64,000 bases of DNA from Flavobacteria bacterium BBFL7 (GCA_000153385.1 CH672375.1:292352-356351), one strand, 5' to 3'. Positions 20,031 through 28,460 are shown, counted from the first letter of the stretch. A program made the numbers and translations. Notes: generated by a model from the sequence alone, not told the origin.

Positions 20031-20482
20031 TAACTGGTCGTTATCTCATCTGGTAATTCATTGACATCATCTACATCCCATGGGAAATAGCACGCTAGCT
20101 GTTCACCGGTAAGGTGTATGGCATCTATAAGGCCTTTGTGAAATACGCTTTCGCGAAAGCGTGATACCAACAACTCTTTAATACTTAACCAAAAATCGTC
20201 TCCTACATGCTGGTGTATCCCATGATCACCGATAATGGCAAATTTGCGATCGGTAACGGCGATGTAAAATAGGATACCGTTTTCATCCTTTGTATTATCC
20301 ATTTTAAGTAGATGGAAAATCTCTTGCGCACGTGCATAAGCGTCACCAGCGCAGTGAGACTCGAGATGGACTCTTATCTCACCACTTGTGGTACGTTCTG
20401 CCTTTCTAATAGCGGCAATGATTTGCTGCTCTTCTGTGGCTGTTAGAAAATCTTCTACTTTAGAACCCATAGTATTAGTCAA
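20030..20482 (-). CDS. TPM-domain protein without membrane anchor
   Basis: The 150-residue protein is a single TPM domain (LTATEEQQIIAAIRKAERTT, later IGDHGIHQHVGDDFW), with no signal peptide or Gly-rich tail. It is the second gene of the lemA operon; its start overlaps the lemA stop by eight bases. A perfect copy of the 16-bp palindrome at 20146-20161 encodes RFRESV in frame. Confidence 0.88.
   Translation of the reverse strand: MTNTMGSKVEDFLTATEEQQIIAAIRKAERTTSGEIRVHLESHCAGDAYARAQEIFHLLKMDNTKDENGILFYIAVTDRKFAIIGDHGIHQHVGDDFWLSIKELLVSRFRESVFHKGLIDAIHLTGEQLACYFPWDVDDVNELPDEITTS
20146..20161. repeat. 16-bp palindrome CGCTTTCGCGAAAGCG, copy in CDS
   Basis: Perfect copy inside the soluble TPM gene, read as RFRES. 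It is the last copy before the 13-kb gap without this element. Confidence 0.95.
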
Positions 20483-21098
20483 ATAGGTCTTCTACAACAG
20501 GTGCGGTTTCTGATCCAGCCTCTGCCTGGAAATATGGCGAACCAGTAAAGCCAAACCATGATGCATAGAATCTACCTGGTATCATACCGATGTGTGCGTT
20601 ATATGCTTTAACGTCACCATTGTAACGGTTGCGCTCTGTATTGATACGATTTTCTGTACGTTCTAGCTCATTGATGAGTTCTAGGAAATTCTCGTTGGCC
20701 TTTAAGTCTGGATAGTTCTCATAGGTAGCGAGTAAACGTCCTAGACCAGAACTTACCGCACCTTGTGCTTGAGAGAATTCTTGAATTTGCTCACTGGTTA
20801 AGTTTGATGCATCGACGTTAATAGAGGTTGCTTTGGCACGAGCTTCAATCACTTGCGTCAGTGTTTCTTGTTCAAACTCTGCATATTTTTTGGCCGTTGC
20901 GACTATATTAGGGATAAGATCTGCACGACGTTGATAACTACTTTCTACGTTTGCCCATTGCGCTTGTACATTTTCCTTAAGTCCTATAGCGTTGTTATAC
21001 CAGCTGTATGCGTTAATCGCGATAATAATGGCGATAACCACTACACCTATTAATCCTAATCCTGCGCAGCCTAAGCCCGCAAATTTTGCTTTACTCAT
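20475..21098 (-). CDS. lemA: LemA family protein
   Basis: The 207-residue protein has an N-terminal hydrophobic segment (about 9-32) followed by the family signature YNNAIGLKENVQAQWANVES, then YQRRADLIPNIVATAKKYA. The rest is helical, with the conserved PGRFYASWFGF near the end. LemA proteins are membrane-attached helical bundles of unknown exact function. They are often found with TPM proteins, as here. First gene of a three-gene overlapping operon. Confidence 0.93.
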   Translation of the reverse strand: MSKAKFAGLGCAGLGLIGVVVIAIIIAINAYSWYNNAIGLKENVQAQWANVESSYQRRADLIPNIVATAKKYAEFEQETLTQVIEARAKATSINVDASNLTSEQIQEFSQAQGAVSSGLGRLLATYENYPDLKANENFLELINELERTENRINTERNRYNGDVKAYNAHIGMIPGRFYASWFGFTGSPYFQAEAGSETAPVVEDLFD

Positions 21099-21318
21099 AA
21101 TGTATTATTTAATGTAATTGATTGGTATCTAATTGAGGTATAAAGTTACAAAAAAGAATGGTGGACTGTTAAAAGGAATCTTCTTGTTTTGTGCTATCCG
21201 ACTAACATGAGCTTTGTATCTGTTAAAGGCTATTTTGCAATCTCTATTCTGCATATTTATCATTTTAGGGAATACTATATTCCTGTGGATCCGGCAGATT
21301 CATTTTATAATTATGCAT

Positions 21319-21349
21319 AAAAAAAGACCTGATCGCTCAGGTCTTTTTT
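21319..21349. terminator. Terminator between ssb and the lemA promoter region
   Basis: Perfect 12-base stem AAAAAGACCTGA / TCAGGTCTTTTT with loop TCGC. It serves ssb on the minus strand and can also work on the plus strand. Confidence 0.85.
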
Positions 21350-21370
21350 ATTTAAAATAATTGAAGTGGT

Positions 21371-21709
21371 TTAAGCTTTATTTCCCATAAGAAGTAGCTC
21401 GCTGCATACAATCTCTGTAACGTATCTTTTGATACCATCTTTATCTTCATAAGATCTAGAGGTCAGTTTTCCCTCAACACCTATTTGGTTCCCTTTTTGA
21501 ACGTACTGCTCTACAATGTCTGCGGTTTTTCCCCAGGCGATAATGTTGTGCCATTGGGTATCGTTTACTAGCTCGCCTTGCTTATTTTTATAACGATCTG
21601 TTGTTGCTATTGAAAATTTTGCCAGTTTATTACCAGAGTCTAAAACTTTGATTTCTGGAGTCTGACCTAGGTTACCGATTAACTGTACTTTGTTTCTTAA
21701 TGTGCTCAT
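21371..21709 (-). CDS. ssb: Single-stranded DNA-binding protein (short)
   Basis: The 112-residue protein is one OB fold: MSTLRNKVQLIGNLGQTPE, then WHNIIAWGKTADIVEQYV and GNQIGVEGKLTSRSYEDKDG. It lacks the disordered acidic tail of full-length SSB and ends soon after the fold (ELLLMGNKA). It is therefore either an accessory SSB or the short form common in Flavobacteriia. A full-length ssb may exist elsewhere. Confidence 0.9.
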   Translation of the reverse strand: MSTLRNKVQLIGNLGQTPEIKVLDSGNKLAKFSIATTDRYKNKQGELVNDTQWHNIIAWGKTADIVEQYVQKGNQIGVEGKLTSRSYEDKDGIKRYVTEIVCSELLLMGNKA

Positions 21710-21820
21710 AATTAAATTGTTTTTGTGTGGATTAAATTAGTTTGTGTATCGTGACATCATTGTTTGTTTGTTGATGACGATGCAAATATGTGACGAGTTA
21801 AAAGTTGTATAAGTATTTTA

Positions 21821-21850
21821 AACGTTTGTTTACGTTTATTTACGTTTGTA
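21821..21850. repeat. Three tandem 10-bp units (TACGTTTRTT-like)
   Basis: The units AACGTTTGTT, TACGTTTATT and TACGTTTGTA lie end to end, with a period equal to one helical turn. They sit in the 321-bp gap between ssb and the next plus-strand gene. Apart from a -7 box at 21985-21992, I see nothing else in this gap. Confidence 0.7.
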
Positions 21851-21984
21851 ATGGTTTAAATCTGTTAAATCTGCTTTAAAGTGGTGATTATGAAGTTCTA
21901 AAAGTTTGAAAAAAAATTAAAGGATAACGTTAAACAATCAATTTTAAAATTGAAATGATTCTTAAACAAGTGTAGGAGAAAGTT

Positions 21985-21992
21985 TATATTTG
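21985..21992 (+). promoter_or_regulatory. -7 box TATATTTG upstream of a secreted-protein gene
   Basis: Matches TAnnTTTG, 38 bases before the ATG at 22031. No clear -33 TTG. Confidence 0.4.
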
Positions 21993-22030
21993 GGTAGATG
22001 TAACGTGATAGTAAACATTCAAGAAAACAT

Positions 22031-22663
22031 ATGCGAAAAATTATCTTTCTGATTTTAATCTTACAATCCTCTTTTTTGTATTCTCAAATACAGCAATACT
22101 TTTTTGTAGATGATGTGGAAGTTGTTGAACGTCTATATGTGAAAATTTGTGTGGGAGAAAATGGTGAAACAATTTCAGTAACTGAAATACCAGAAAGAAC
22201 AACCTATAAAAACAAAAAAACTATACAACAAATTATAGACTATAGAAAAAATATTCATTTTTTAAAAGGAAGTAAGTACAGTAATAAATGTTTTGATTAT
22301 TCCTTTACAATTGTGAGTTCCAAATATCAATCAATGGAAATGCTTAGTACAGATTGCTTTTTTAATTTTGGAAAAGGTGAATATACATATACAAACCCTG
22401 AATATCAAGACGTTAAAATAATAAGGCGTAAAAGAAAACAAATTGAGAAAACAAAAGACTCCAAAACTGTTTACCGTATTGAATGGGTTACACCTTGTCA
22501 TTACGTTCTGACTTATTTAAGAGTTTCTGAACCAGAAAACGAATACCTAATAGGACAAAAAATAAATGTTAAAATAATTGATGTTCTCGAGAATGGAAAT
22601 TACGTCTATTATTCAAATTTATCTGATAGAACATATGGATTTGGGGAAATAAAAAAACTGTAA
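22031..22663 (+). CDS. Secreted protein of unknown function
   Basis: A 210-residue protein with an N-terminal signal peptide (MRKIIFLILILQSSFLYS, cleavage near Gln19). The mature part is rich in Lys, Tyr and Ile and has no domain I recognise. It has four cysteines in the mature part. Base composition is clearly more AT-rich than in the katG or alaS regions, which fits recent acquisition. It stands alone at the left edge of the accessory block. Confidence 0.65.
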   Translation: MRKIIFLILILQSSFLYSQIQQYFFVDDVEVVERLYVKICVGENGETISVTEIPERTTYKNKKTIQQIIDYRKNIHFLKGSKYSNKCFDYSFTIVSSKYQSMEMLSTDCFFNFGKGEYTYTNPEYQDVKIIRRKRKQIEKTKDSKTVYRIEWVTPCHYVLTYLRVSEPENEYLIGQKINVKIIDVLENGNYVYYSNLSDRTYGFGEIKKL

Positions 22664-22907
22664 AAACGTGTGGTAACGATAGCTACTAGAAATTGTTTTT
22701 CTTAGCAACTATATATCAATAGTACTTTGTAAGATTTACTCGACCAATAGACTGAATGGAAAAAATTCAAAATCAGAATCATACAAAAGAAACACTCTAC
22801 TACTCTATTTCTAGAATGTTGGAAAGAGCATCTTTTTATGTGTAAATTAGTTGCTGAAAATTACAACTTGATATACATAAGCATATTTTATACTATCCCC
22901 CAAAAAA

Positions 22908-23225
22908 ATGGAAACTATAAAAAAATTTAATAATCTCGTTGGTCAATACTTCAAAGAGGAACATCATATCTCATTCTATGAGAAAAAACTAGGTCTGAAA
23001 TCAAAATATTTAAGTAAATTATCTAAAAAGCATAACGCTTTACCACCGTGTCAAGTGCTTCTTAATAAGCAAATAGAATACAGTAAACTGCTTCTACAAA
23101 ATTCGCATAAAACTATTAAAGAAATCGCTGAAGAAATGAACTTTGAGGACCAATACTATTTTAGTAAATTATTTAAAAATAAAACTGGCGTTTCTCCGTC
23201 AGAGTTTCGAAAAATTAAAGAGTGA
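22908..23225 (+). CDS. Short AraC-type DNA-binding protein
   Basis: The 105 residues correspond almost exactly to the two-HTH AraC DNA-binding domain (SFYEKKLGLKSKYLSKLSKK, then TIKEIAEEMNFEDQYYFSKL, ending FKNKTGVSPSEFRKIKE). The usual N-terminal cupin or sensor domain is missing. The 244 bp upstream contain many stop codons, with no readable remnant of it that I can see. It is either a stand-alone regulator (as SoxS and MarA are) or a truncated gene. It precedes an AhpD-like gene and an MFS pump that it may control. Confidence 0.8.
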   Translation: METIKKFNNLVGQYFKEEHHISFYEKKLGLKSKYLSKLSKKHNALPPCQVLLNKQIEYSKLLLQNSHKTIKEIAEEMNFEDQYYFSKLFKNKTGVSPSEFRKIKE

Positions 23226-23294
23226 ACCTTTATCCATTGTTTATCCATTTCTTTCAAATTAGTTTTGCTTAGTAAATAAAACTAAAAAAAAGAA

Positions 23295-23855
23295 ATGAAA
23301 AAATTTATTAAACACACCATAGAAAGTGCACCAGAAGATTCAAAAGCAAATCTTCAATATGGTCAAAAAAAATATGGGATGCTACCCAATCTTTTCAGGT
23401 ATATGTCAGGTGCTCCTGCTACGTTAAATGCTTATATTAATTTATCTAAAATATTTAATGAAACTAGTTATCCAGTTGGTGAACAACATTTAATCATGTT
23501 AGCCGTGAGTGTAGTCAACAAATGTGATTACTGTACAGCAGCGCATTCCAGAGCGGCAAAAGTTAACGGTATTCCTTCTAGCATTATAAATGCAATTAGA
23601 AAAGAAAAAAAAGTTGCCGATGAACGAATCTCAGCTCTAATTAAGATTACCCAAAAAATTACAGTTACAAGAGGAAATGTTGAGGCGGAAGATTTAGATG
23701 CATTCTATCTACAAGGTTTTACTCCTGAAAATGTAATGGAGTTGATTATTGGAATTTCTATAAAAACGATAAGTAATTACATCAATCATATTACCGAGAA
23801 CATTATCAATGATGAATTAGAACCATTTTCTGTAGGAAAGGAGATTGAAGATTAA
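23295..23855 (+). CDS. Carboxymuconolactone decarboxylase/AhpD-like protein (copy 1)
   Basis: A 186-residue all-helical protein of the AhpD-like alkylhydroperoxidase group. The catalytic CxxCxxxH is present as CDYCTAAH (C77, C80, H84). The start (ESAPEDSKANL) and end (NVEAEDLDAFY, later ISNYINHITE) match a second protein at 27881 in this window, so the two are paralogs. It probably reduces peroxides with its cysteine pair. The MFS gene follows after 25 bases, so they are likely co-transcribed. Confidence 0.87.
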   Translation: MKKFIKHTIESAPEDSKANLQYGQKKYGMLPNLFRYMSGAPATLNAYINLSKIFNETSYPVGEQHLIMLAVSVVNKCDYCTAAHSRAAKVNGIPSSIINAIRKEKKVADERISALIKITQKITVTRGNVEAEDLDAFYLQGFTPENVMELIIGISIKTISNYINHITENIINDELEPFSVGKEIED

Positions 23856-23880
23856 AGATAATTAACTCGCAAATTATAAA

Positions 23881-25020
23881 ATGGAAAAAGCATCAAAATT
23901 TATCATTATAGCCTTATTGTTAAATAGTAGTTTAACTATAATGGTAGGAGCTGTTATTGCTCCTGCGCTACCATCCATTGCTAAAAACTTACAATTCGGT
24001 TTTAGTCCTGGATTATTAGTTACATTACCTTCATTAGGAGTAATATTATTTTCACCACTGATTGGTAAGCTTATAAATAAAATTGGTGCTTTAAATCTTT
24101 TAATGATAGGAATGTTACCATATGCTATTTTTGGATTCATTGGCATATTTCTCATTAATGATTACATTCTCATGTTAGACCGACTTCTTTTAGGTGGAGC
24201 GTGTGTAACAATTCAAATCTCAGTCACAACTCTAATAGCCGAATTATTTGAAGGAAAAGAGCGTTTAAAGCTTATAGCTTGGCAAGGAGTCGCTATTGAA
24301 TTGGGTGGTGTCATATTTTTATCTTTAGGTGGTTATCTTGGTGAACATCATTGGTCATTTCCTTTTTATATATATTTAATAGCCATTTTGTTTTTTGCTT
24401 TTTCTTGGTTCACATTACCGAAAAAGAGTGTCAACCAAAATAATAATGAAGAAACTAGAATAATAGAAAACAGTAAAGAGTTATTTCCTATAATGCTCAG
24501 TTCTTTTTTTTCAATGGCAATCTTTTTTGTTTGCTTTATATCGCTTCCTGACTATTTATTAAATAAGTTTAAGTTTTCGGAATCAAGTACAGGTTATTTT
24601 ATGTCGTTTATATCATTAATCGCAGTAATTGTTGCTAGTCAGTTGGTAAAAATTTCAAATTATATTTCCTCTAGAAATTTAGTAATATTTGGCTTTTTGT
24701 CCTTTGCCTTAGGATATGTGATTTTTGCAACAGTATCATTACCAGAAATGATGTATATCGGAGCAGTATTTGTTGGAATAGGCTTTGCGTTTACAATCCC
24801 AATTTTGAACCATCTAACCGTAGAAATAAGCACAGTTTTAACACGAGGAAAAAATCTAGGGTATTATTCTATGATGATATTTGCAGGACAATTTTCAGCA
24901 ACTTTTATAGACTTTATTACCAGTAGTGTAGAATTAAGTTTTCTAATTACTTCTGGAATTGGTGTAATAATATCATTTATAATATATGTTTTATTTAAGA
25001 GGGCTAAAAACAATGTATAA
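23881..25020 (+). CDS. MFS transporter
   Basis: The 379-residue protein has about 12 hydrophobic helices and is near the minimum size for MFS. The A-like motif between helices 2 and 3 reads GKLINKIGALNLLMIG, a weak version of GxLaDrxGrr. A short charged loop (about 180-200, NQNNNEETRI) separates the two halves. A drug-efflux type of pump is likely, because it follows an AraC regulator and an AhpD-like enzyme. The substrate is unknown. The region is AT-rich. Confidence 0.88.
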   Translation: MEKASKFIIIALLLNSSLTIMVGAVIAPALPSIAKNLQFGFSPGLLVTLPSLGVILFSPLIGKLINKIGALNLLMIGMLPYAIFGFIGIFLINDYILMLDRLLLGGACVTIQISVTTLIAELFEGKERLKLIAWQGVAIELGGVIFLSLGGYLGEHHWSFPFYIYLIAILFFAFSWFTLPKKSVNQNNNEETRIIENSKELFPIMLSSFFSMAIFFVCFISLPDYLLNKFKFSESSTGYFMSFISLIAVIVASQLVKISNYISSRNLVIFGFLSFALGYVIFATVSLPEMMYIGAVFVGIGFAFTIPILNHLTVEISTVLTRGKNLGYYSMMIFAGQFSATFIDFITSSVELSFLITSGIGVIISFIIYVLFKRAKNNV

Positions 25021-25123
25021 CGAACACAAAGTTAAAAATCAACTCTTCCCTTCAATAATTTGAGACATTATTATTCTAGGATTATAGAACAATACACAAA
25101 ATCAATTTTCATAATGTGATCTG

Positions 25124-25600
25124 ATGAAATGGAGTAAATTAAGGAAAGAGCTAAAAAATAGACTAGCAAATAATCTAAAAGACAGACTTGATTATCATTT
25201 GACTACATATCAAAAATCGACAGGTCATTTAGGTAGAGCTTGGATTACTTGGGATGGAAAAGAGATTTTAAATTTCTCTAATCAAGACACATGGAATGAA
25301 TTTCAGAGCTACTCAAATGAATTAGCTGAAACTTATTACATTTCTCACGAAGGAATAAAATCAACTGATAGAATTGAAGGGAATATTGTGGAGAAAGGCG
25401 AGTTTTCAAAATATGATTTTGCAGACAATGCTTTCTACTATTTAAGCCTTAATGTACAAGAAGCAATTAAAAGTCATAATCCAATAATAAAAGCACTTGC
25501 AGTAGTTGATAAACGAATTGGAAAAAGAACTTTAAGAGAATTAAATAAATCAGAAAATCATCCACTTATAAAGCACTTAATTGAATTGAGATCTGAGTAA
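25124..25600 (+). CDS. SF0329-like protein of unknown function
   Basis: A 158-residue soluble protein starting MKWSKLRKELKNRLANNLKD, followed by a Tyr/Arg-rich strand and WITWDGKEILNFSN. I recall this arrangement from small proteins named after Shigella SF0329, found sporadically in many phyla. The function is not known. It has no signal or membrane segment and no close partner gene. Scattered occurrence fits the accessory character of this block. Confidence 0.65.
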   Translation: MKWSKLRKELKNRLANNLKDRLDYHLTTYQKSTGHLGRAWITWDGKEILNFSNQDTWNEFQSYSNELAETYYISHEGIKSTDRIEGNIVEKGEFSKYDFADNAFYYLSLNVQEAIKSHNPIIKALAVVDKRIGKRTLRELNKSENHPLIKHLIELRSE

Positions 25601-25669
25601 AAACAACTACCAACGATACTTCAAGCTTCTTTATCTTTACATTCCATAATTTTTAGAATTCAAATACCA

Positions 25670-27118
25670 TTGAGTAACGAGCAGCAACATCATTCTTGCT
25701 GGACCAGCTGTCCAGATTGTCAAGGTCGAGGCAAAAAAAGAGGTCGCTTGCGTAAAAAGGATAAGTTGGCTTATCAAAAAGCTTTAGAGCAATTTGAGAA
25801 CAGTGATCAAAAAGGCATCGCTCCTACTCGACCTAAAGCGCATTTACACATTTGCAAAACTTGCCATGGAAAAGGTATTATCCCTTCTACAAATTTCCCC
25901 ACACCTGACGTAGATAACTATCCGCACGTGGCTATTATCGGTGCAGGAATCGGTGGTGTAGCGTTTGCAGTAGCTTGTTTACATCGTGGTATACCGTTTA
26001 CTTTATATGAACGCGACAGTAGTTTTGATGCGAGATCACAAGGTTATGGATTAACCTTGCAGCAAGCTAGTAAAGCAATTGAAGGCTTAGGAATCCAAAC
26101 GCTTAAAGATGGAGTGATATCCACAAAACATGTAGTACATACACCTGAAGGTCATGTTGTAGGTGAATGGGGAATTAGAAAATGGTTGCCATCAGAAAAC
26201 AAACCATATCCAAAACGAACCAATATTCATATTGCGAGACAATCCCTTAGATTAGAATTAATCAACCAGTTAGGTGGACCTCAACATATTCAATGGAATC
26301 ATCAATTAATCGATATCGATACCAATCCAAATAATGGTGGAGTATTAACTTTTAATATCGACGGAGAAAAGAAAACCGTTCAAGCAGATTTAATTGTAGG
26401 TGCAGACGGTATACGCAGTACGGTGCGCAAACAACTTATAGGAGAAGAACGCACACCTTTAAGATACTTAGGCTGTATTGTGATTTTAGGTATTTGTCCG
26501 TTGGAGCAACTTAAGAATGTGGAAAGTTCTTTATTAGATTCGGCTACGGTTTTTCAAACTGCCAATGGAAATGAGAGAATCTATATGATGCCATACGATG
26601 CTCATTCTGTGATGTGGCAACTCAGTTTCCCGATGTCAGAACAAGAAGCTAAGGATTTAAGTTTAAAAGGTGCTCAAGCCCTAAAGACTGTAGCCCGATT
26701 AAGAACACCATGGCATGATCCTATTCCGCAAATTTTGGAAGCTACTAAAGTATCAGACATTACCGGTTATCCTGTTTATGACAGAGAGCTTTTAAAACCG
26801 GACTTATTAAATCACAGTAAGATGGCGACCTTAATAGGTGATGCTGCCCATCCTATGAGTCCGTTTAAAGGACAAGGCGCAAATCAAGCTTTATTAGACG
26901 CTTTATCCTTAGCTCGCATTATCACAATAGGTTGCAGACCACAATCCAACTGGCGAGAAGTAGGATTAAAGAAAAGCGTCTTAGAAAATTTTGAAACTGA
27001 AATGCTTCAGCGTACCGCTACTAAAGTAAAAGATTCGGCTGCCGCAGCGCAATTTCTACATTCTGAAATCGTCTTACATGAAGGTGACGAGCCTAGAGGT
27101 CGTTGTCTAAAAAGCTAG
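25670..27118 (+). CDS. FAD-dependent monooxygenase with N-terminal zinc-finger-like domain
   Basis: A 482-residue protein. Residues 14-17 (CPDC) and 62-65 (CKTC), each followed by a GxG-type turn (QGRGKK, HGKGI), form a DnaJ-like four-cysteine site. From residue 86 it is a class A flavoprotein monooxygenase: GAGIGG at 91-96, VGADGIRSTVR, and GDAAHPMSPFKGQGANQALL. Such enzymes hydroxylate aromatics or inactivate drugs with NAD(P)H and oxygen. No in-frame ATG exists near the start, so TTG at 25670 is used. The tetR gene follows after 130 bp. Confidence 0.88.
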   Translation: MSNEQQHHSCWTSCPDCQGRGKKRGRLRKKDKLAYQKALEQFENSDQKGIAPTRPKAHLHICKTCHGKGIIPSTNFPTPDVDNYPHVAIIGAGIGGVAFAVACLHRGIPFTLYERDSSFDARSQGYGLTLQQASKAIEGLGIQTLKDGVISTKHVVHTPEGHVVGEWGIRKWLPSENKPYPKRTNIHIARQSLRLELINQLGGPQHIQWNHQLIDIDTNPNNGGVLTFNIDGEKKTVQADLIVGADGIRSTVRKQLIGEERTPLRYLGCIVILGICPLEQLKNVESSLLDSATVFQTANGNERIYMMPYDAHSVMWQLSFPMSEQEAKDLSLKGAQALKTVARLRTPWHDPIPQILEATKVSDITGYPVYDRELLKPDLLNHSKMATLIGDAAHPMSPFKGQGANQALLDALSLARIITIGCRPQSNWREVGLKKSVLENFETEMLQRTATKVKDSAAAAQFLHSEIVLHEGDEPRGRCLKS

Positions 27119-27209
27119 TAATTTCTCAATCTCAAATCTATAGAAAGGCAAATTTTGCAAATGAGTAAAAGCATTTCATTTGATAATTATAAGTTAAAAG
27201 CTTTTTTAA

Positions 27210-27229
27210 TACTAAACGGTTGGTTAGTT
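27210..27229. promoter_or_regulatory. Likely TetR operator, site 1
   Basis: TACTAAACGGTTGGTTAGTT, an imperfect palindrome. It matches site 2 (27833-27852) at 17 of 20 positions. It overlaps the -7 box TAGTTTTG (27225-27232) of tetR, so binding there would block transcription. Confidence 0.75.
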
Positions 27230-27232
27230 TTG
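27225..27232 (+). promoter_or_regulatory. -7 box TAGTTTTG of the tetR gene
   Basis: Exact TAnnTTTG match, 16 bases before the ATG at 27249, inside the operator half-site. Confidence 0.6.
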
Positions 27233-27248
27233 TACTGGATTTAAATAA

Positions 27249-27815
27249 ATGGCCCGAAAAAAACAATATATAGAGAGTGAAGTCATCGAGAAAGCGATGT
27301 ATCTTTTTTGGCGTAATGGCTATGAGAATACTTCAATGCAAATGCTAGAGCAAGAAATGGGCATTAATAAGTTTTCCATTTATTCCAGTTTTGGTAATAA
27401 GCATGGGCTATTTATTGAAACACTCAAAAGTTACAAGATAAAAGTTAAGGCAACATTTGACAAACTTAAAAATGCTTCAAATGGTGTTGAGGATATCAAA
27501 CAGTTCTTTTATAATTCGGTTCAGTTAGGTCGTGATGATATTAAGTCTGTAAAGGGTTGTTTGATCACAAATACCTATAATGAATTCTCTCAAAGCCCAG
27601 ATGAATTAATTAAAGAACAGATGAATGCTTTTATGAACAACCTTAAAGAGGTATTCATAGAGAAATTGAGAATGGATGCATCTAAAGATGAAGAAACCAT
27701 TCAAAAACAAGCTAATTTTTTATTGTTAGCAAAACACGGTTTAGCCGCTGCTACTAGAGTAAACAGCACCAAAGAAATCGAAGATTACATCGAGATGACA
27801 TTCGATAGACTATAA
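27249..27815 (+). CDS. TetR/AcrR-family repressor
   Basis: A 188-residue regulator. The N-terminal HTH (about 8-52) contains VIEKAMYLFWRNGYENTSMQ and INKFSIYSSFGNKHGLFIET, as in the AcrR group. The C-terminal ligand domain includes KGCLITNTYNEF and a Cys at about 101, typical of TetR proteins that respond to quinones or electrophiles. It has matching operators upstream of itself and upstream of the next operon, so it probably represses both. Effector unknown. Confidence 0.9.
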   Translation: MARKKQYIESEVIEKAMYLFWRNGYENTSMQMLEQEMGINKFSIYSSFGNKHGLFIETLKSYKIKVKATFDKLKNASNGVEDIKQFFYNSVQLGRDDIKSVKGCLITNTYNEFSQSPDELIKEQMNAFMNNLKEVFIEKLRMDASKDEETIQKQANFLLLAKHGLAAATRVNSTKEIEDYIEMTFDRL

Positions 27816-27832
27816 TATATTTTTTACCCAAT

Positions 27833-27852
27833 AACTAAACGATTGTTTAGTT
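27833..27852. promoter_or_regulatory. Likely TetR operator, site 2
   Basis: AACTAAACGATTGTTTAGTT, with perfect 8-base arms AACTAAAC/GTTTAGTT around GATT. It lies 28 bases before the AhpD-like gene at 27881 and shares its sequence with site 1. Confidence 0.8.
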
Positions 27853-27880
27853 AAATTAACATAAATTAAAAATTGAAATT

Positions 27881-28429
27881 ATGACCACTTTAAAAGTTCA
27901 CAACATTGAGAGCGCACCAGAAGAAAGCAAAGCTTTACTAGAGAATTCTCAAAAAGCATATGGTATGATACCAGGTTTACATGGTGTATTAGCTGCTTCC
28001 CCACAATTATTAACGGCATACCAACAATTACATGAATTGTTTGTAAACTCATCATTCAATGAAGATGAATTAACTGTTGTATGGCAAACGATTAATGTAG
28101 AGCATGCCTGTCATTATTGCGTACCAGCACATACCGGTATTGCAAAAATGATGAAAGTAGACGATGGTATTACAGATGCTTTACGTAATGAGACTCCATT
28201 AGAAGACTCAAAATTAGAAGCCTTACGCAACATGACTTTATCCGTAGTACGCAATCGCGGTAATGTATCTCAAGAAGACTTAGACGCTTTTTATGCTGCA
28301 GGTTATGGAGAGAGACAAGTATTGGATATCATTCTAGGAATGTCACAAAAAGTAATCAGTAATTATACAAATCACATCGCTCATACTCCAGTAGATGCTG
28401 CATTTGAAAAATTTGCTTGGAAAAAATAA
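27881..28429 (+). CDS. Carboxymuconolactone decarboxylase/AhpD-like protein (copy 2)
   Basis: The 182-residue protein has the CxxCxxxH site CHYCVPAH (C77, C80, H84). It is a paralog of the protein at 23295 along its full length, sharing IESAPE.SKA at the start and NV..EDLDAFY and ISNY.NHI near the end. The family acts as thiol-dependent peroxide reductases. It is the first gene after TetR operator 2 and is followed by a hairpin (28461-28494) before the EthD gene. Confidence 0.9.
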   Translation: MTTLKVHNIESAPEESKALLENSQKAYGMIPGLHGVLAASPQLLTAYQQLHELFVNSSFNEDELTVVWQTINVEHACHYCVPAHTGIAKMMKVDDGITDALRNETPLEDSKLEALRNMTLSVVRNRGNVSQEDLDAFYAAGYGERQVLDIILGMSQKVISNYTNHIAHTPVDAAFEKFAWKK

Positions 28430-28460
28430 ATTGTTGATTCCCTAAGCTACAATTTATAAC

